From Fibrobacter sp. (GTDB lineage Bacteria; Fibrobacterota; Fibrobacteria; Fibrobacterales; Fibrobacteraceae), in NCBI GenBank assembly GCA_017475045.1, contig JAFVGH010000117.1, positions 1-54,663 on the forward strand: a stretch of DNA of 54,663 nt, in the 5' to 3' direction. A program made the translations under genes and the position numbers. The stretch's first letter is position 1. Every line of letters begins with the position of its first letter. Below are positions 27,038 to 34,842 of this stretch, piece after piece. The notes below the pieces were generated by a model that saw only the letters and a list, made by a program, of their open reading frames with translations, did no database searches and was not told the origin of the DNA.

Positions 27038-28378
27038 ATGTCCAAGCTCATGCGTTCCATTTCAGGTATCCGCGGTATTGTCGGGGATACTCTTACCCCC
27101 CAAGTCCTGTCTTCCCACGTGAAGGCTTTCCTCCAGATTACCAAGGCCAAGCGGGTAGTCATCGGCCGCGACAGCCGCCCTACAGGCGAAGCCATCTCCC
27201 AGTTCGTGGCAGGCATCTGCAGACTCTCTGGCGTAAACGTCATCGACGTGGGCCTCTCCACCACCCCTTCCGTAGAAATCCTGACCACCCACTTCAAGGC
27301 CGACGCGGGCATCATCATTACCGCAAGCCACAATCCCCTGGAGTGGAACGCACTTAAGTTCTTGAACAGCAAAGGGTTATTCCTCGGACCGGACGACGTA
27401 AAAAAACTGTTCGAACTGGCAGACCAGGATCGGTTCGACTATCCCGACTACAGAACCATGGGCAGCTACGAAGTGGCCCCCGATGCCGATGGCATCCATA
27501 TCCAGGGGACCCTGGAAATTCCCTTTGTCGACGTAGAGGCCATCCGCAAATGCAAATTCAAGGTAGCTGTCGATGCCGTGAATGGTGCAGGCAGCTACAT
27601 CGTGCCCCGCCTGCTGGAACAGCTGGGATGCGAGGTGGTGCGGGTACACTGCGAACCCGACGGCACCTTCCCCCGCGGAGCCGAGCCCATTCCCGAGAAC
27701 CTGGGTGACCTGCGTGACGCCGTCAAGAAAAACGGCTGCGCCCTTGGCTTCGCCGTAGATCCCGATGCCGACCGCTGCGCCCTGGTAGACGGTTTAGGAC
27801 AAAGTATCGGCGAGGAATACACGCTCGCCATCGCTACCGAAGAGGTGCTCTGCCAAAAGAAGGGCGCCACCTGCGTGAACCTTTCCACCAGCCGCATGAA
27901 CGAAGACGTGGCCGAAAAGTACGGATGTGACTGCAGCCGCGCCAAGGTGGGCGAAATCAATGTCAGCCTGCAAATGATCGAGAAAGGCTGTATCATCGGT
28001 GGCGAAGGCAACGGAGGCGTGATCCTCCCCGCACTGCATTACGGTCGTGATTCCCTGGTAGCCGCGGCGCTGGTGCTCAGCTGGATGGCACACCACCAGG
28101 GTGGCCCTGAAAAGTTCGTAGCCGAAAACCCAGCCTACGTGATGCCCAAGAAGAAATTCGAGCTTGGCGACAAGAAAGTGACCGACATCTTGCCGAAGGT
28201 CAAGCAGGCCTTTGCCGACTGGAAGAGCGACGAGCGCGATGGTCTCTGGCTCGGTAAGGGAAAGTCCTGGGTGCATGTGCGTGCCAGCAATACAGAGCCG
28301 GTTATCCGCGTCATCGCCGAAGCCCCCACCGCCGAAGAAGCGGAAGCCCTCTGCTCTACAGTAGAAAACATAATTTAG
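27038..28378 (+). CDS. Phosphohexomutase (phosphoglucomutase/phosphomannomutase/GlmM family)
   Basis: 446 residues. Interconverts hexose 1- and 6-phosphates. GIRGIVGD at the N-terminus, the phosphoserine loop TASHNPLEWNALKF (near residue 91), the metal-binding DPDADRC (near 242), GEGNGGVILP and the C-terminal sugar-phosphate binding RASNTEPVIRV. The TASHNP serine is intact, so it should be active. Which sugar (glucose, mannose or glucosamine) it prefers cannot be decided from motifs. Good AGGAG ribosome-binding site before ATG. Confidence 0.93.
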   Translation: MSKLMRSISGIRGIVGDTLTPQVLSSHVKAFLQITKAKRVVIGRDSRPTGEAISQFVAGICRLSGVNVIDVGLSTTPSVEILTTHFKADAGIIITASHNPLEWNALKFLNSKGLFLGPDDVKKLFELADQDRFDYPDYRTMGSYEVAPDADGIHIQGTLEIPFVDVEAIRKCKFKVAVDAVNGAGSYIVPRLLEQLGCEVVRVHCEPDGTFPRGAEPIPENLGDLRDAVKKNGCALGFAVDPDADRCALVDGLGQSIGEEYTLAIATEEVLCQKKGATCVNLSTSRMNEDVAEKYGCDCSRAKVGEINVSLQMIEKGCIIGGEGNGGVILPALHYGRDSLVAAALVLSWMAHHQGGPEKFVAENPAYVMPKKKFELGDKKVTDILPKVKQAFADWKSDERDGLWLGKGKSWVHVRASNTEPVIRVIAEAPTAEEAEALCSTVENII

Positions 28379-28401
28379 TCGGCAGAATCTGACCACAATA
28401 G

Positions 28402-28427
28402 CCACTTGTAGCTTTGCTACTTAGTGG
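28402..28427. terminator. Hairpin between convergent genes (possible bidirectional terminator)
   Basis: CCACT-tg-TAGC-ttt-GCTA-ct-t-AGTGG forms an interrupted stem. There is no T-tract, so it is at best a weak terminator for the phosphohexomutase gene and the convergent synthetase gene. Confidence 0.3.
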
Positions 28428-28475
28428 ATATGATCCTCGGCAACGGGGACGCCATCTAGGTTCTAAGCTTTAAAC

Positions 28476-29588
28476 TCACAGATCCTGCATAAACGGGAGT
28501 TGCTTGGCGCGTTGCATCAGGCGGTGTGCGTGAGCCTCGTTCTTGGGCTGTACGCCATACAAGAGTTCAAAGAATTTCTTGAGGCCCACCTCGCCGCCGC
28601 CCTGTTTCAAGATGTAAACCACCACCAGGTTCTGGGGCGCTACCGTCGAACTGATGATGTCGATATCCGTATTGCCCAGCTGCGAAACCGCCAGCTGGTA
28701 GGCGTCCTCTCCGTAATCCCGAATCAACTTCTGGATATCGCCCAGGGATTCAAAGCCCAAAAACTTGAAAACCTTCAGGTAAGGCGTCAGGGACGACTCG
28801 TGAATCTCCGCCTGGTTGATAGAGGCGATACGCTTGTTCAGGTGGTCGAAAGGCCGCAACTGCAGGTAGTTACCGAAGGAATCACCATCCAGCGAGACCT
28901 CCTCGAAATTTCCGGAATGCACCAGGGCCTGCACACGACGGCGGTAGTCGTTGATGCCCGTACGGATCTGGCAAAACTGCTCATCCACAAGTTCCAGCAT
29001 TCCCGCCAGACGGTTCAGGTTGCGCAGGTACCCACGGGGTACCTCTACGCCAGTCTTGTAACCCGTGTCGTGGTCCAGGGTGGCCCACACGTGCTGCAGG
29101 GCGCTACGCATCTGCAACTCGAAGCGAAACTGGTTCAGCTGGGGGCATTCCGGATCCTTGTAAATCTTTTCGGGCAGCCTGCAAATGTAATGCAGGGAAT
29201 TGTAGCCGAAGCTGTGGAGCTCGTGCATCTTGCGCTTGTCGATACTGTTCACCCAGTCCACTTCGAAAAGCTGTTCGGCAAGGGCCGCAATCTTGTCTAC
29301 CTCGTCGCTGTAGAAGGTAATGACCCGCACGCCCAAAATATCTGTAATGTCGTCCAGGGTACGGTACTTTTCGCCCTTGCGATCCAGTTTGCCCGCCAGG
29401 CTGCCTTCTTCCTTGATTCTCGCCTCTACCGCATTGATGTAGATGTGGCTGTCCATGATGCTCTTGCGCAACGTATCACGGACAATGGAAAGCATCTTTG
29501 CAAAGACAGGGCGCTTTTCACGGAACTCTTCCAGAATGGCGTTGCCGTGGGCATCTAGGCCATAGCTCCCTACAGGTTTTTCACTCAT
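28476..29588 (-). CDS. RelA/SpoT-family (p)ppGpp synthetase (long small-alarmone-synthetase type)
   Basis: 370 residues. The synthetase domain occupies about 25-180: ATP/GTP-site ARIKEEGSLAGKL (57-68), DDITDILGVR (79-88), GYNSLHY (128-134), then FELQMRSALQHVWATLDHD (156-174). All the residues I know as required for pyrophosphate transfer are kept, so it is probably an active alarmone synthetase. It lacks the HD, TGS and ACT parts of long Rel enzymes and carries instead an unrecognised C-terminal region of about 170 residues. 4 nt after an HD-type alarmone hydrolase gene, so co-expressed with it. Confidence 0.88.
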   Translation of the reverse strand: MSEKPVGSYGLDAHGNAILEEFREKRPVFAKMLSIVRDTLRKSIMDSHIYINAVEARIKEEGSLAGKLDRKGEKYRTLDDITDILGVRVITFYSDEVDKIAALAEQLFEVDWVNSIDKRKMHELHSFGYNSLHYICRLPEKIYKDPECPQLNQFRFELQMRSALQHVWATLDHDTGYKTGVEVPRGYLRNLNRLAGMLELVDEQFCQIRTGINDYRRRVQALVHSGNFEEVSLDGDSFGNYLQLRPFDHLNKRIASINQAEIHESSLTPYLKVFKFLGFESLGDIQKLIRDYGEDAYQLAVSQLGNTDIDIISSTVAPQNLVVVYILKQGGGEVGLKKFFELLYGVQPKNEAHAHRLMQRAKQLPFMQDL

Positions 29589-29592
29589 ACGC

Positions 29593-30165
29593 TTACACCG
29601 CCTTAGGCGAAAAAAGTTTCTCGATCAGTTCCTCGAATTCCCCATAGGCGAAAGTTCCCTTCAAGCTTGCAAGGGCCTGTGCCAGCCCGCGGAAATGCCA
29701 CTCGTGGGCGGCCGCGTCCTTGACGCAGAACAGGTCCCACACCTTGTCGCCAATGGCTTGGTAGTCGCGATAGATGGCGCGGATATTGCTCAGCTTGTCG
29801 GAAAGGGCAACGACCTTCACGTCGTTGGTAGCTGTAGAAAGACGTTCAATCGCTTCTTCTTTGCGAAGCCGCCAACTTTCTTCGCGACTTTTGCCTTCGA
29901 ATACGATATCCGATTCCGCCTCCACGAGACTTGCAACACGGCGGCCGAACTCTTTCTCAATATCCTTGAGCGTAACCTCCGTATCCTCCACCGTATCGTG
30001 CAGCGCCGCCGCGGCTAGGAGCTCCTGGTCATTTGTCATGGTGGCGGCAATCGAGACTGCTTCCATAGGGTGAACTATATAAGGGAATCCCTTACCCTTG
30101 CGTTCCCCACCCTTGTGCGCACCAACCGCAAAGATGATAGCCTTGTCAAGAACTGAAGTATCCAT
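29593..30165 (-). CDS. HD-domain ppGpp hydrolase-like protein (small alarmone hydrolase type)
   Basis: 190 residues from ATG 30165. The SpoT/MESH-type HD fold contains GKGFPYIVHPMEAVSIA (25-40, His32), the catalytic ALHDTVEDT (54-62 with H56 D57 E60 D61) and LSDKLSN (121-127, D123). The E-D pair after HD is what hydrolases need to remove the 3' pyrophosphate. Immediately upstream of the alarmone synthetase, so the operon encodes both reactions as separate polypeptides. Acting as antitoxin-like neutraliser of the synthetase is an inference. Confidence 0.88.
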   Translation of the reverse strand: MDTSVLDKAIIFAVGAHKGGERKGKGFPYIVHPMEAVSIAATMTNDQELLAAAALHDTVEDTEVTLKDIEKEFGRRVASLVEAESDIVFEGKSREESWRLRKEEAIERLSTATNDVKVVALSDKLSNIRAIYRDYQAIGDKVWDLFCVKDAAAHEWHFRGLAQALASLKGTFAYGEFEELIEKLFSPKAV

Positions 30166-30253
30166 GCAATACAATGTAGATTATATTCCAGTGCCATTTT
30201 TCTATCTTTTGCGCCGCGGATTCAAAATCGCCATCCCAAAAAAGGAATTATCC

Positions 30254-31687
30254 ATGGAAACCCTTAATTCCATTCTAGATACCGTTGACGGCTTTGTGTG
30301 GGGAATCCCCCTTATCGCCGTAATCCTGTTCGTAGGCATCTTGCTCACCAGCCGTCTCGGCGTACTCCAGGTGACGAACCTGGGAAACGCCTTGCGCTAC
30401 ATGCTCCATAGCGAAAAAGAAGGCCAGGGCGAAGTTTCCAGCTTTGCCGCCCTCTGCACCGCTCTCGCCGCAACCGTCGGTACGGGTAATATCGTCGGTG
30501 TGGCCACCGCTATCGGCACCGGTGGCCCGGGTGCCCTTTTCTGGATGGAAGTGGCAGCCTTCTTCGGCATGGCCACCAAGTACGCCGAAGGCCTGCTAGC
30601 TGTCAAGTACCGCAAGGTGGCGGGAGACGGCAAGGTTCTGGGCGGACCTTTCTACTACATCGAAACCGGCATCAAGGAACGCTTCGGTCTCAATTTTAAG
30701 TGGCTTGCTATTCTGTTCGCCATCTTCGGCGTGCTGGCCGGACTTTTGGGTATCGGCACCATCACCCAGGTGAACGGCATCACCTCTGCTGTGGCCACCG
30801 TATTCCCCACCGGTGAATTCGTGAACATCGGCGGAAATTCCGTTTCTATATCTACGGCCATTGCAGGCCTTTGCTGCGCCGGTTTCACAGCCATGGTCAT
30901 TATCGGCGGTCTCAAGCGTATCGCAAAAGTCGCCCTTTACATCGTGCCGCTCATGGCCATCTTCTACATCCTTTTCTGCCTGCTGATTCTTGGATTTAAC
31001 TTTGCCAACATTCCTACCGCTATTCAGACCATCATCCAGGCAGCATTCAACCCCAGCGCCGTTACTGGCGGTGTAGTCGGCACCATCTTTATCGCCATGC
31101 AAAAGGGTATCGCCCGCGGCATCTTCAGTAACGAAGCGGGCCTTGGTTCTGCTCCTATCGCAGCAGCCGCCGCCAAGACCAGCGAGCCAGTGCGTCAAGG
31201 CCTTGTCTGTATGACAGGTACCTTCATCGACACCATCATTATCTGCTCCATGACAGGCCTTGCCATCGTAGTGACCGGAGCCTGGACTCCGGAACTTGGA
31301 CTCCAGGGCGTGAACATCACCATGGAAGCCTTTACACGCGGCCTCTCTAACCTGCCCTCCGGCCCAAGCGTCGCACCCTTTATCCTTACCATCGCCCTGG
31401 TGTTCTTTGCCTTCACCACTATTCTCGGCTGGGCATACTATTCCGAACGTTGCCTGGAATACCTGGTGGGCCGTGGCAAGAAAGGTGCCATCCTGGCTTT
31501 CCGCTGGCTCTACGTGGCCGCCGTGTTCATCGGTCCCTACCTTACGGTAAGCGCCGTGTGGACCAGTGCCGACATTTTCAACGGGCTTATGGCCTTCCCG
31601 AACTTGGTGGCTTTGATTCTCCTGAGTGGAATCGTTGCACGGGAAACGAAAAAGTTCTTTGAAAAGTTGGAAAAAGAGAAGGACTAA
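30254..31687 (+). CDS. Sodium:alanine/glycine symporter family (AGCS) transporter
   Basis: 477 residues from ATG 30254, which follows AAAGGA; in-frame sequence upstream is not hydrophobic in the family pattern. About ten or eleven membrane helices. The family signature ALAATVGTGNIVGVATAIGTGGPGA (near residue 75-100) and FSNEAGLGSAPIAAAAAKT (near 290-310) are intact. Imports small neutral amino acids with Na+. Its stop overlaps the stop of the convergent AdoHcyase-like gene. Confidence 0.93.
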   Translation: METLNSILDTVDGFVWGIPLIAVILFVGILLTSRLGVLQVTNLGNALRYMLHSEKEGQGEVSSFAALCTALAATVGTGNIVGVATAIGTGGPGALFWMEVAAFFGMATKYAEGLLAVKYRKVAGDGKVLGGPFYYIETGIKERFGLNFKWLAILFAIFGVLAGLLGIGTITQVNGITSAVATVFPTGEFVNIGGNSVSISTAIAGLCCAGFTAMVIIGGLKRIAKVALYIVPLMAIFYILFCLLILGFNFANIPTAIQTIIQAAFNPSAVTGGVVGTIFIAMQKGIARGIFSNEAGLGSAPIAAAAAKTSEPVRQGLVCMTGTFIDTIIICSMTGLAIVVTGAWTPELGLQGVNITMEAFTRGLSNLPSGPSVAPFILTIALVFFAFTTILGWAYYSERCLEYLVGRGKKGAILAFRWLYVAAVFIGPYLTVSAVWTSADIFNGLMAFPNLVALILLSGIVARETKKFFEKLEKEKD

Positions 31688-32814
31688 TTGTCATTGGGCA
31701 AGCCGCCCAGCATTTCGCTGATTTCCTGACCGATTAGACCATTGTCCATCGTCACCGAGAGAATGCGCTGTTCCAATTCAGTTGGCGGGTCCATAGGGCC
31801 CGCATTTTTATTCGGGTCTGAACCACCTACGGATTCCTGCACCAGGAGCGCCCCCAGTGCGGCGTGAAGCGCCAGAGATGCATCGATATACTTGAGGTGA
31901 GTCGGCTCTTCTAGAATAAAGTTCAGTGGCTTCTTTTCGGCAAGCACGCGAGTATTCGGTACACCCGGGCCATATTCGTCTTCTACGCCCATGTTGGCAA
32001 GTATAGCATGGGATTTATTCAGAGCGTCCGCCAGTTCTGCCCGGTCAAGGGCGCCCTTGACGCCGGTGGCCGTCACCACATAATCCGCGCGGTCCACCAG
32101 AGACACAACCGCAGCCACATCCTTGCAGTCCGTAACCGGAATGTCATTAGCTTCCAGGAACGGGTTTGTACCAAAGGAGGTATCGGTCACCACCTGCACG
32201 CGGGCTCCTTCCCGCAGTAATTGCAAAACAATTCCGCTACCCACCTTACCGCTACCGAAAACCACGCAGGAATTTTCCTTAAAAGACGAGAAACCTAGTT
32301 CCTTCAAGGCACGCACGTAGCCCTCGCCTGTTCCCAGGCTGGTCTCGATCCGCTTTACAATCCCACTGTCCGCCACATACACCGGCTTTTCGCAGTTCCT
32401 GTAAAACTGAACACCGCTTCGGGTGAGTTCCACAAATCCAAAGCGGGGGTGACACGCAGAAAACTGCCCCGCACAATCCAGAATCAGGTCGAAGCCCTGT
32501 CCGCAGGATTCCGCATCCAGAACATCTTTCTGGTTTAGCACTGGGATATCCGATTCCCGCAACAGGTCTACCACGCCGGCATCGTAGGGCATTTCGGCTC
32601 CCGCGCCAGAATCGTTTGCAATACCTACCGAAAGTTCCGCACCGCCGGCCAAAAGCGCACGGTACTGCACCAGCGTATTCCGAAACACCGGAGTAGCCGC
32701 CAGCACACGTAAGCCAGCAAAGGGTCTAGTCTCGGCCCATTCCTGCGCGTAATGGGCCAAAGCCGGATATTCCGATACGTCGTAAGCGTCGTCTATGATT
32801 TCATCAAAAAGCAT
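31684..32814 (-). CDS. Adenosylhomocysteinase-like protein with altered catalytic residues
   Basis: 376 residues, shorter than true AdoHcyase (430-490). The order of family blocks is recognisable: LILDCAGQF (family mIlDDGGD), ELTRSGVQFYR (EETTTGv.rl), DSGIVKRIETSLGTGEGYV (NDSVTKSKFDNLYGTG), then the NAD fold VVFGSGKVGSGIVLQL. The second Asp of DDGG is Cys, and the catalytic Lys and Asp of SKFDN align with Arg and Glu. So it binds NAD in all likelihood but may do a different reaction or none. ATG 32814 is preceded by TATAAT (complement 32824-32829). Confidence 0.7.
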   Translation of the reverse strand: MLFDEIIDDAYDVSEYPALAHYAQEWAETRPFAGLRVLAATPVFRNTLVQYRALLAGGAELSVGIANDSGAGAEMPYDAGVVDLLRESDIPVLNQKDVLDAESCGQGFDLILDCAGQFSACHPRFGFVELTRSGVQFYRNCEKPVYVADSGIVKRIETSLGTGEGYVRALKELGFSSFKENSCVVFGSGKVGSGIVLQLLREGARVQVVTDTSFGTNPFLEANDIPVTDCKDVAAVVSLVDRADYVVTATGVKGALDRAELADALNKSHAILANMGVEDEYGPGVPNTRVLAEKKPLNFILEEPTHLKYIDASLALHAALGALLVQESVGGSDPNKNAGPMDPPTELEQRILSVTMDNGLIGQEISEMLGGLPNDN

Positions 32815-32845
32815 GATATGCCTATTATACAAATTAAACGAGACG

Positions 32846-32894
32846 TTGACCGCCGGAGTTTATCCCGCACTTGATGCGGGACGGGCATGACAAG
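32846..32894. repeat. REP-like palindromic element
   Basis: TCCCGCA-cttga-TGCGGGA perfect 7-bp stem at 32863-32881, flanked by CCGCCGGAGTTTA and CGGGCATGACA. The format (stem with CTTGA loop followed by ...GGGCATGACA) matches widespread REP-type intergenic repeats. It lies between the Na/Pi transporter and the AdoHcyase-like gene. Confidence 0.55.
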
Positions 32895-32930
32895 AGAAAA
32901 AAACAGTTATAAAATGTCAACCAAGACGGC

Positions 32931-34637
32931 CTAGCCCGAAAGCTTGTGGTTCACATGGGCTTCCACCACGTTGATTACGTAGTCGCCCAGCTTTTCGCAA
33001 TCGTTGATCACGTCCATGTAGTGAACGCCCATCTGGTAGCTATAGCGCTGGGCATTGATGTCATCTACGTTCAGCTGCTTGAGTTTCTTGCGGTAGTCGT
33101 TGATTTCGTATTCCATCATCAGGGTGGACTTCACGTCGGCCTGGGGGGCATCCTCGATAATATCCACCATCTGGGCCATGGACTTGTCGCAAAGCTTCAT
33201 CATGACCTCAATACGGCCATACTGTTCCTCGGTAAAGTCGTCTGCACTCTGAAACTTGTGGCGAATAGCTCGGGACATGTTGAAAATAGAGTCTCCGATA
33301 CTCTCGATTTCAGAAATCTCCTTGAGCATGGACTGCAGCACACGCTTACTTTCGGGACTCAGTCGACCTTCACTCACCTTGTTCAGGTATCCCGCAATTT
33401 CGATTTCCATCTTATCGCTGATATTCTCGTACTTCTCGATTCGGGCAAACAGCTTCGTGAACTCTCCCTCGTCCTTCATCTTGAGCAGGTCCGGCACAAA
33501 GCGGAACATCTTCAGAGTGCGTTCGGCAAACAGGTTGATTTCTTTACGGGCTTCGAACAGGGAAAGTTCGGCAGTACTCATGAGGCCCGCACTGATAAAC
33601 TTGATGCTGAAATCTTCGCCATCTTCCTTTTCGCGGATAATCTTGCAGATGATATTTTCCATGGGCTTGATGAACCAGATGAGGATCGCCACGTTGCAGA
33701 GGTTGAATGCCGTATGGAATCCGGACAGGGCGTAAGTGACCCGCACGCTGGCCTCGGCAATTTCTTCTTGAGTCTGGGGGACAAAGTTCGGGTCAAAGCC
33801 GACGATATGGCAAACCATGTTCACGAAGGGGTGGAAAACGATCAGCACCCACACCACGCCGAACACGTTGAAAAGCATGTGGGCCAAGGCCGCCCGCCGA
33901 GCCTGGGTGCTGGCCGAAAGGGCCGCCAGGTTCGAAGTCACCGTGGTTCCGATGTTTTCACCCATCACAAGGGCAATGCCCTGGTAAATCGGGAGTACTC
34001 CGCTGCTGCAAAGGAGGAGGGTAATGGCCATGATGGCGGCAGAAGACTGCACACACATGGTAAGGACACTTCCCAAAAGCAGGAACAACAAGGTGGACAG
34101 AATACCCCAGTTTCCGCTGGCCGCAAAAAAGTCAATGACCGCCTGGTTGTGGGACAAGTCCATGGCCACCGCATTTTCGCGGAGGGTGGTAAGCCCCAGG
34201 AACATGAAAGAAAATCCGAAAACAAATTCGCCGAAACTCTTGACGTTGCTTTTCCGCACATAGGAGAGGATAATTCCCAGGGCAAAGAAGGGCCACACGA
34301 AACTGCTCATGTTGAACTGGAATCCGAAGATGGACATGATCCAGGCCGTGGCCGTGGTACCGATGTTCGCCCCCATAATAACAGGAATGGCCTGCTTAAG
34401 GGTAAGCAGACCAGCATTGACGAAACTGACGGTCATGACGGTGGTGGCAGTAGAGGACTGCACTGCGGCGGTAATAAAGGTTCCCGTAAGTAATCCGCCG
34501 GCCCGGTGTTTGGTCATGGTGCCAAGGAACGCACGGAGGTGTCCACCGGTAAGTTTCTGGAGGCCTTCGCTCATGGTCTTCATACCGAACATGAGGAGCG
34601 CGAGGCATCCGAGCATCTTGAGAATCATTAAGGTCAT
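32931..34637 (-). CDS. Na/Pi cotransporter family protein with PhoU-like domain
   Basis: 568 residues. The N-terminal membrane part (about 1-330) has the repeated QSST/QSSS motif of the family: AAVQSSTATTVMTVSF (near 58-73) and CVQSSAAIMAITLLL (near 193), each next to a GANIGTT or GENIGTT loop. The C-terminal helical part (about 355-560) is PhoU-like. Imports phosphate using sodium; the PhoU-like part may regulate it. ATG follows TAGGA. A long leader with a clear promoter lies upstream (34638-34770). Confidence 0.92.
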   Translation of the reverse strand: MTLMILKMLGCLALLMFGMKTMSEGLQKLTGGHLRAFLGTMTKHRAGGLLTGTFITAAVQSSTATTVMTVSFVNAGLLTLKQAIPVIMGANIGTTATAWIMSIFGFQFNMSSFVWPFFALGIILSYVRKSNVKSFGEFVFGFSFMFLGLTTLRENAVAMDLSHNQAVIDFFAASGNWGILSTLLFLLLGSVLTMCVQSSAAIMAITLLLCSSGVLPIYQGIALVMGENIGTTVTSNLAALSASTQARRAALAHMLFNVFGVVWVLIVFHPFVNMVCHIVGFDPNFVPQTQEEIAEASVRVTYALSGFHTAFNLCNVAILIWFIKPMENIICKIIREKEDGEDFSIKFISAGLMSTAELSLFEARKEINLFAERTLKMFRFVPDLLKMKDEGEFTKLFARIEKYENISDKMEIEIAGYLNKVSEGRLSPESKRVLQSMLKEISEIESIGDSIFNMSRAIRHKFQSADDFTEEQYGRIEVMMKLCDKSMAQMVDIIEDAPQADVKSTLMMEYEINDYRKKLKQLNVDDINAQRYSYQMGVHYMDVINDCEKLGDYVINVVEAHVNHKLSG

Positions 34638-34738
34638 AGGTTTTCCTATTCATTGGCGCCGCTTACCGGGGTCATCGTCGCTGCCTTTCAGCTAGTCCGG
34701 ATTTGCGTCGTAGAATCATTTGTTTCTAAATCTATACG
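34638..34738 (-). promoter_or_regulatory. Structured 5' leader of the Na/Pi cotransporter gene (candidate cis-regulatory RNA)
   Basis: About 100 nt between the promoter box and ATG. In transcript sense two hairpins can form. The first is TTTGCGT...ACGCAAA (7 bp, with an inner TAGA/TCTA), although its first bases overlap the promoter box. The second is GCTG-AAAGG-CAGC. Then GACCCCGGTAAGCGGCGCC follows before the ribosome-binding site. I cannot assign a riboswitch class. Confidence 0.4.
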
Positions 34739-34770
34739 CAAAAATAGAAATCCCCCTTGAATCGTCAAAA
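34739..34770 (-). promoter_or_regulatory. Promoter of the Na/Pi cotransporter gene (TTTTG-N19-TATTTTTG)
   Basis: On the minus strand TTTTG (complement of 34766-34770) and TATTTTTG (complement of 34739-34746) are separated by exactly 19 bp. This is the clearest match in the window to a TTTG-N19-TAnnTTTG promoter. Confidence 0.6.
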
Positions 34771-34842
34771 GGGAACAACCTTATTTTTTGGTTAGAGAAC
34801 GCTTATACGCAAGCAGTCTATCCAATTTCTGTAAAAGGCAAA

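Noticed and set aside
32946..34493. A 515-codon open frame on the plus strand opposite the Na/Pi cotransporter gene
   Set aside because: Its translation is His/Glu-rich without any recognisable motif, and the minus strand encodes a full transporter with conserved QSS motifs. It is an antisense shadow caused by codon bias.
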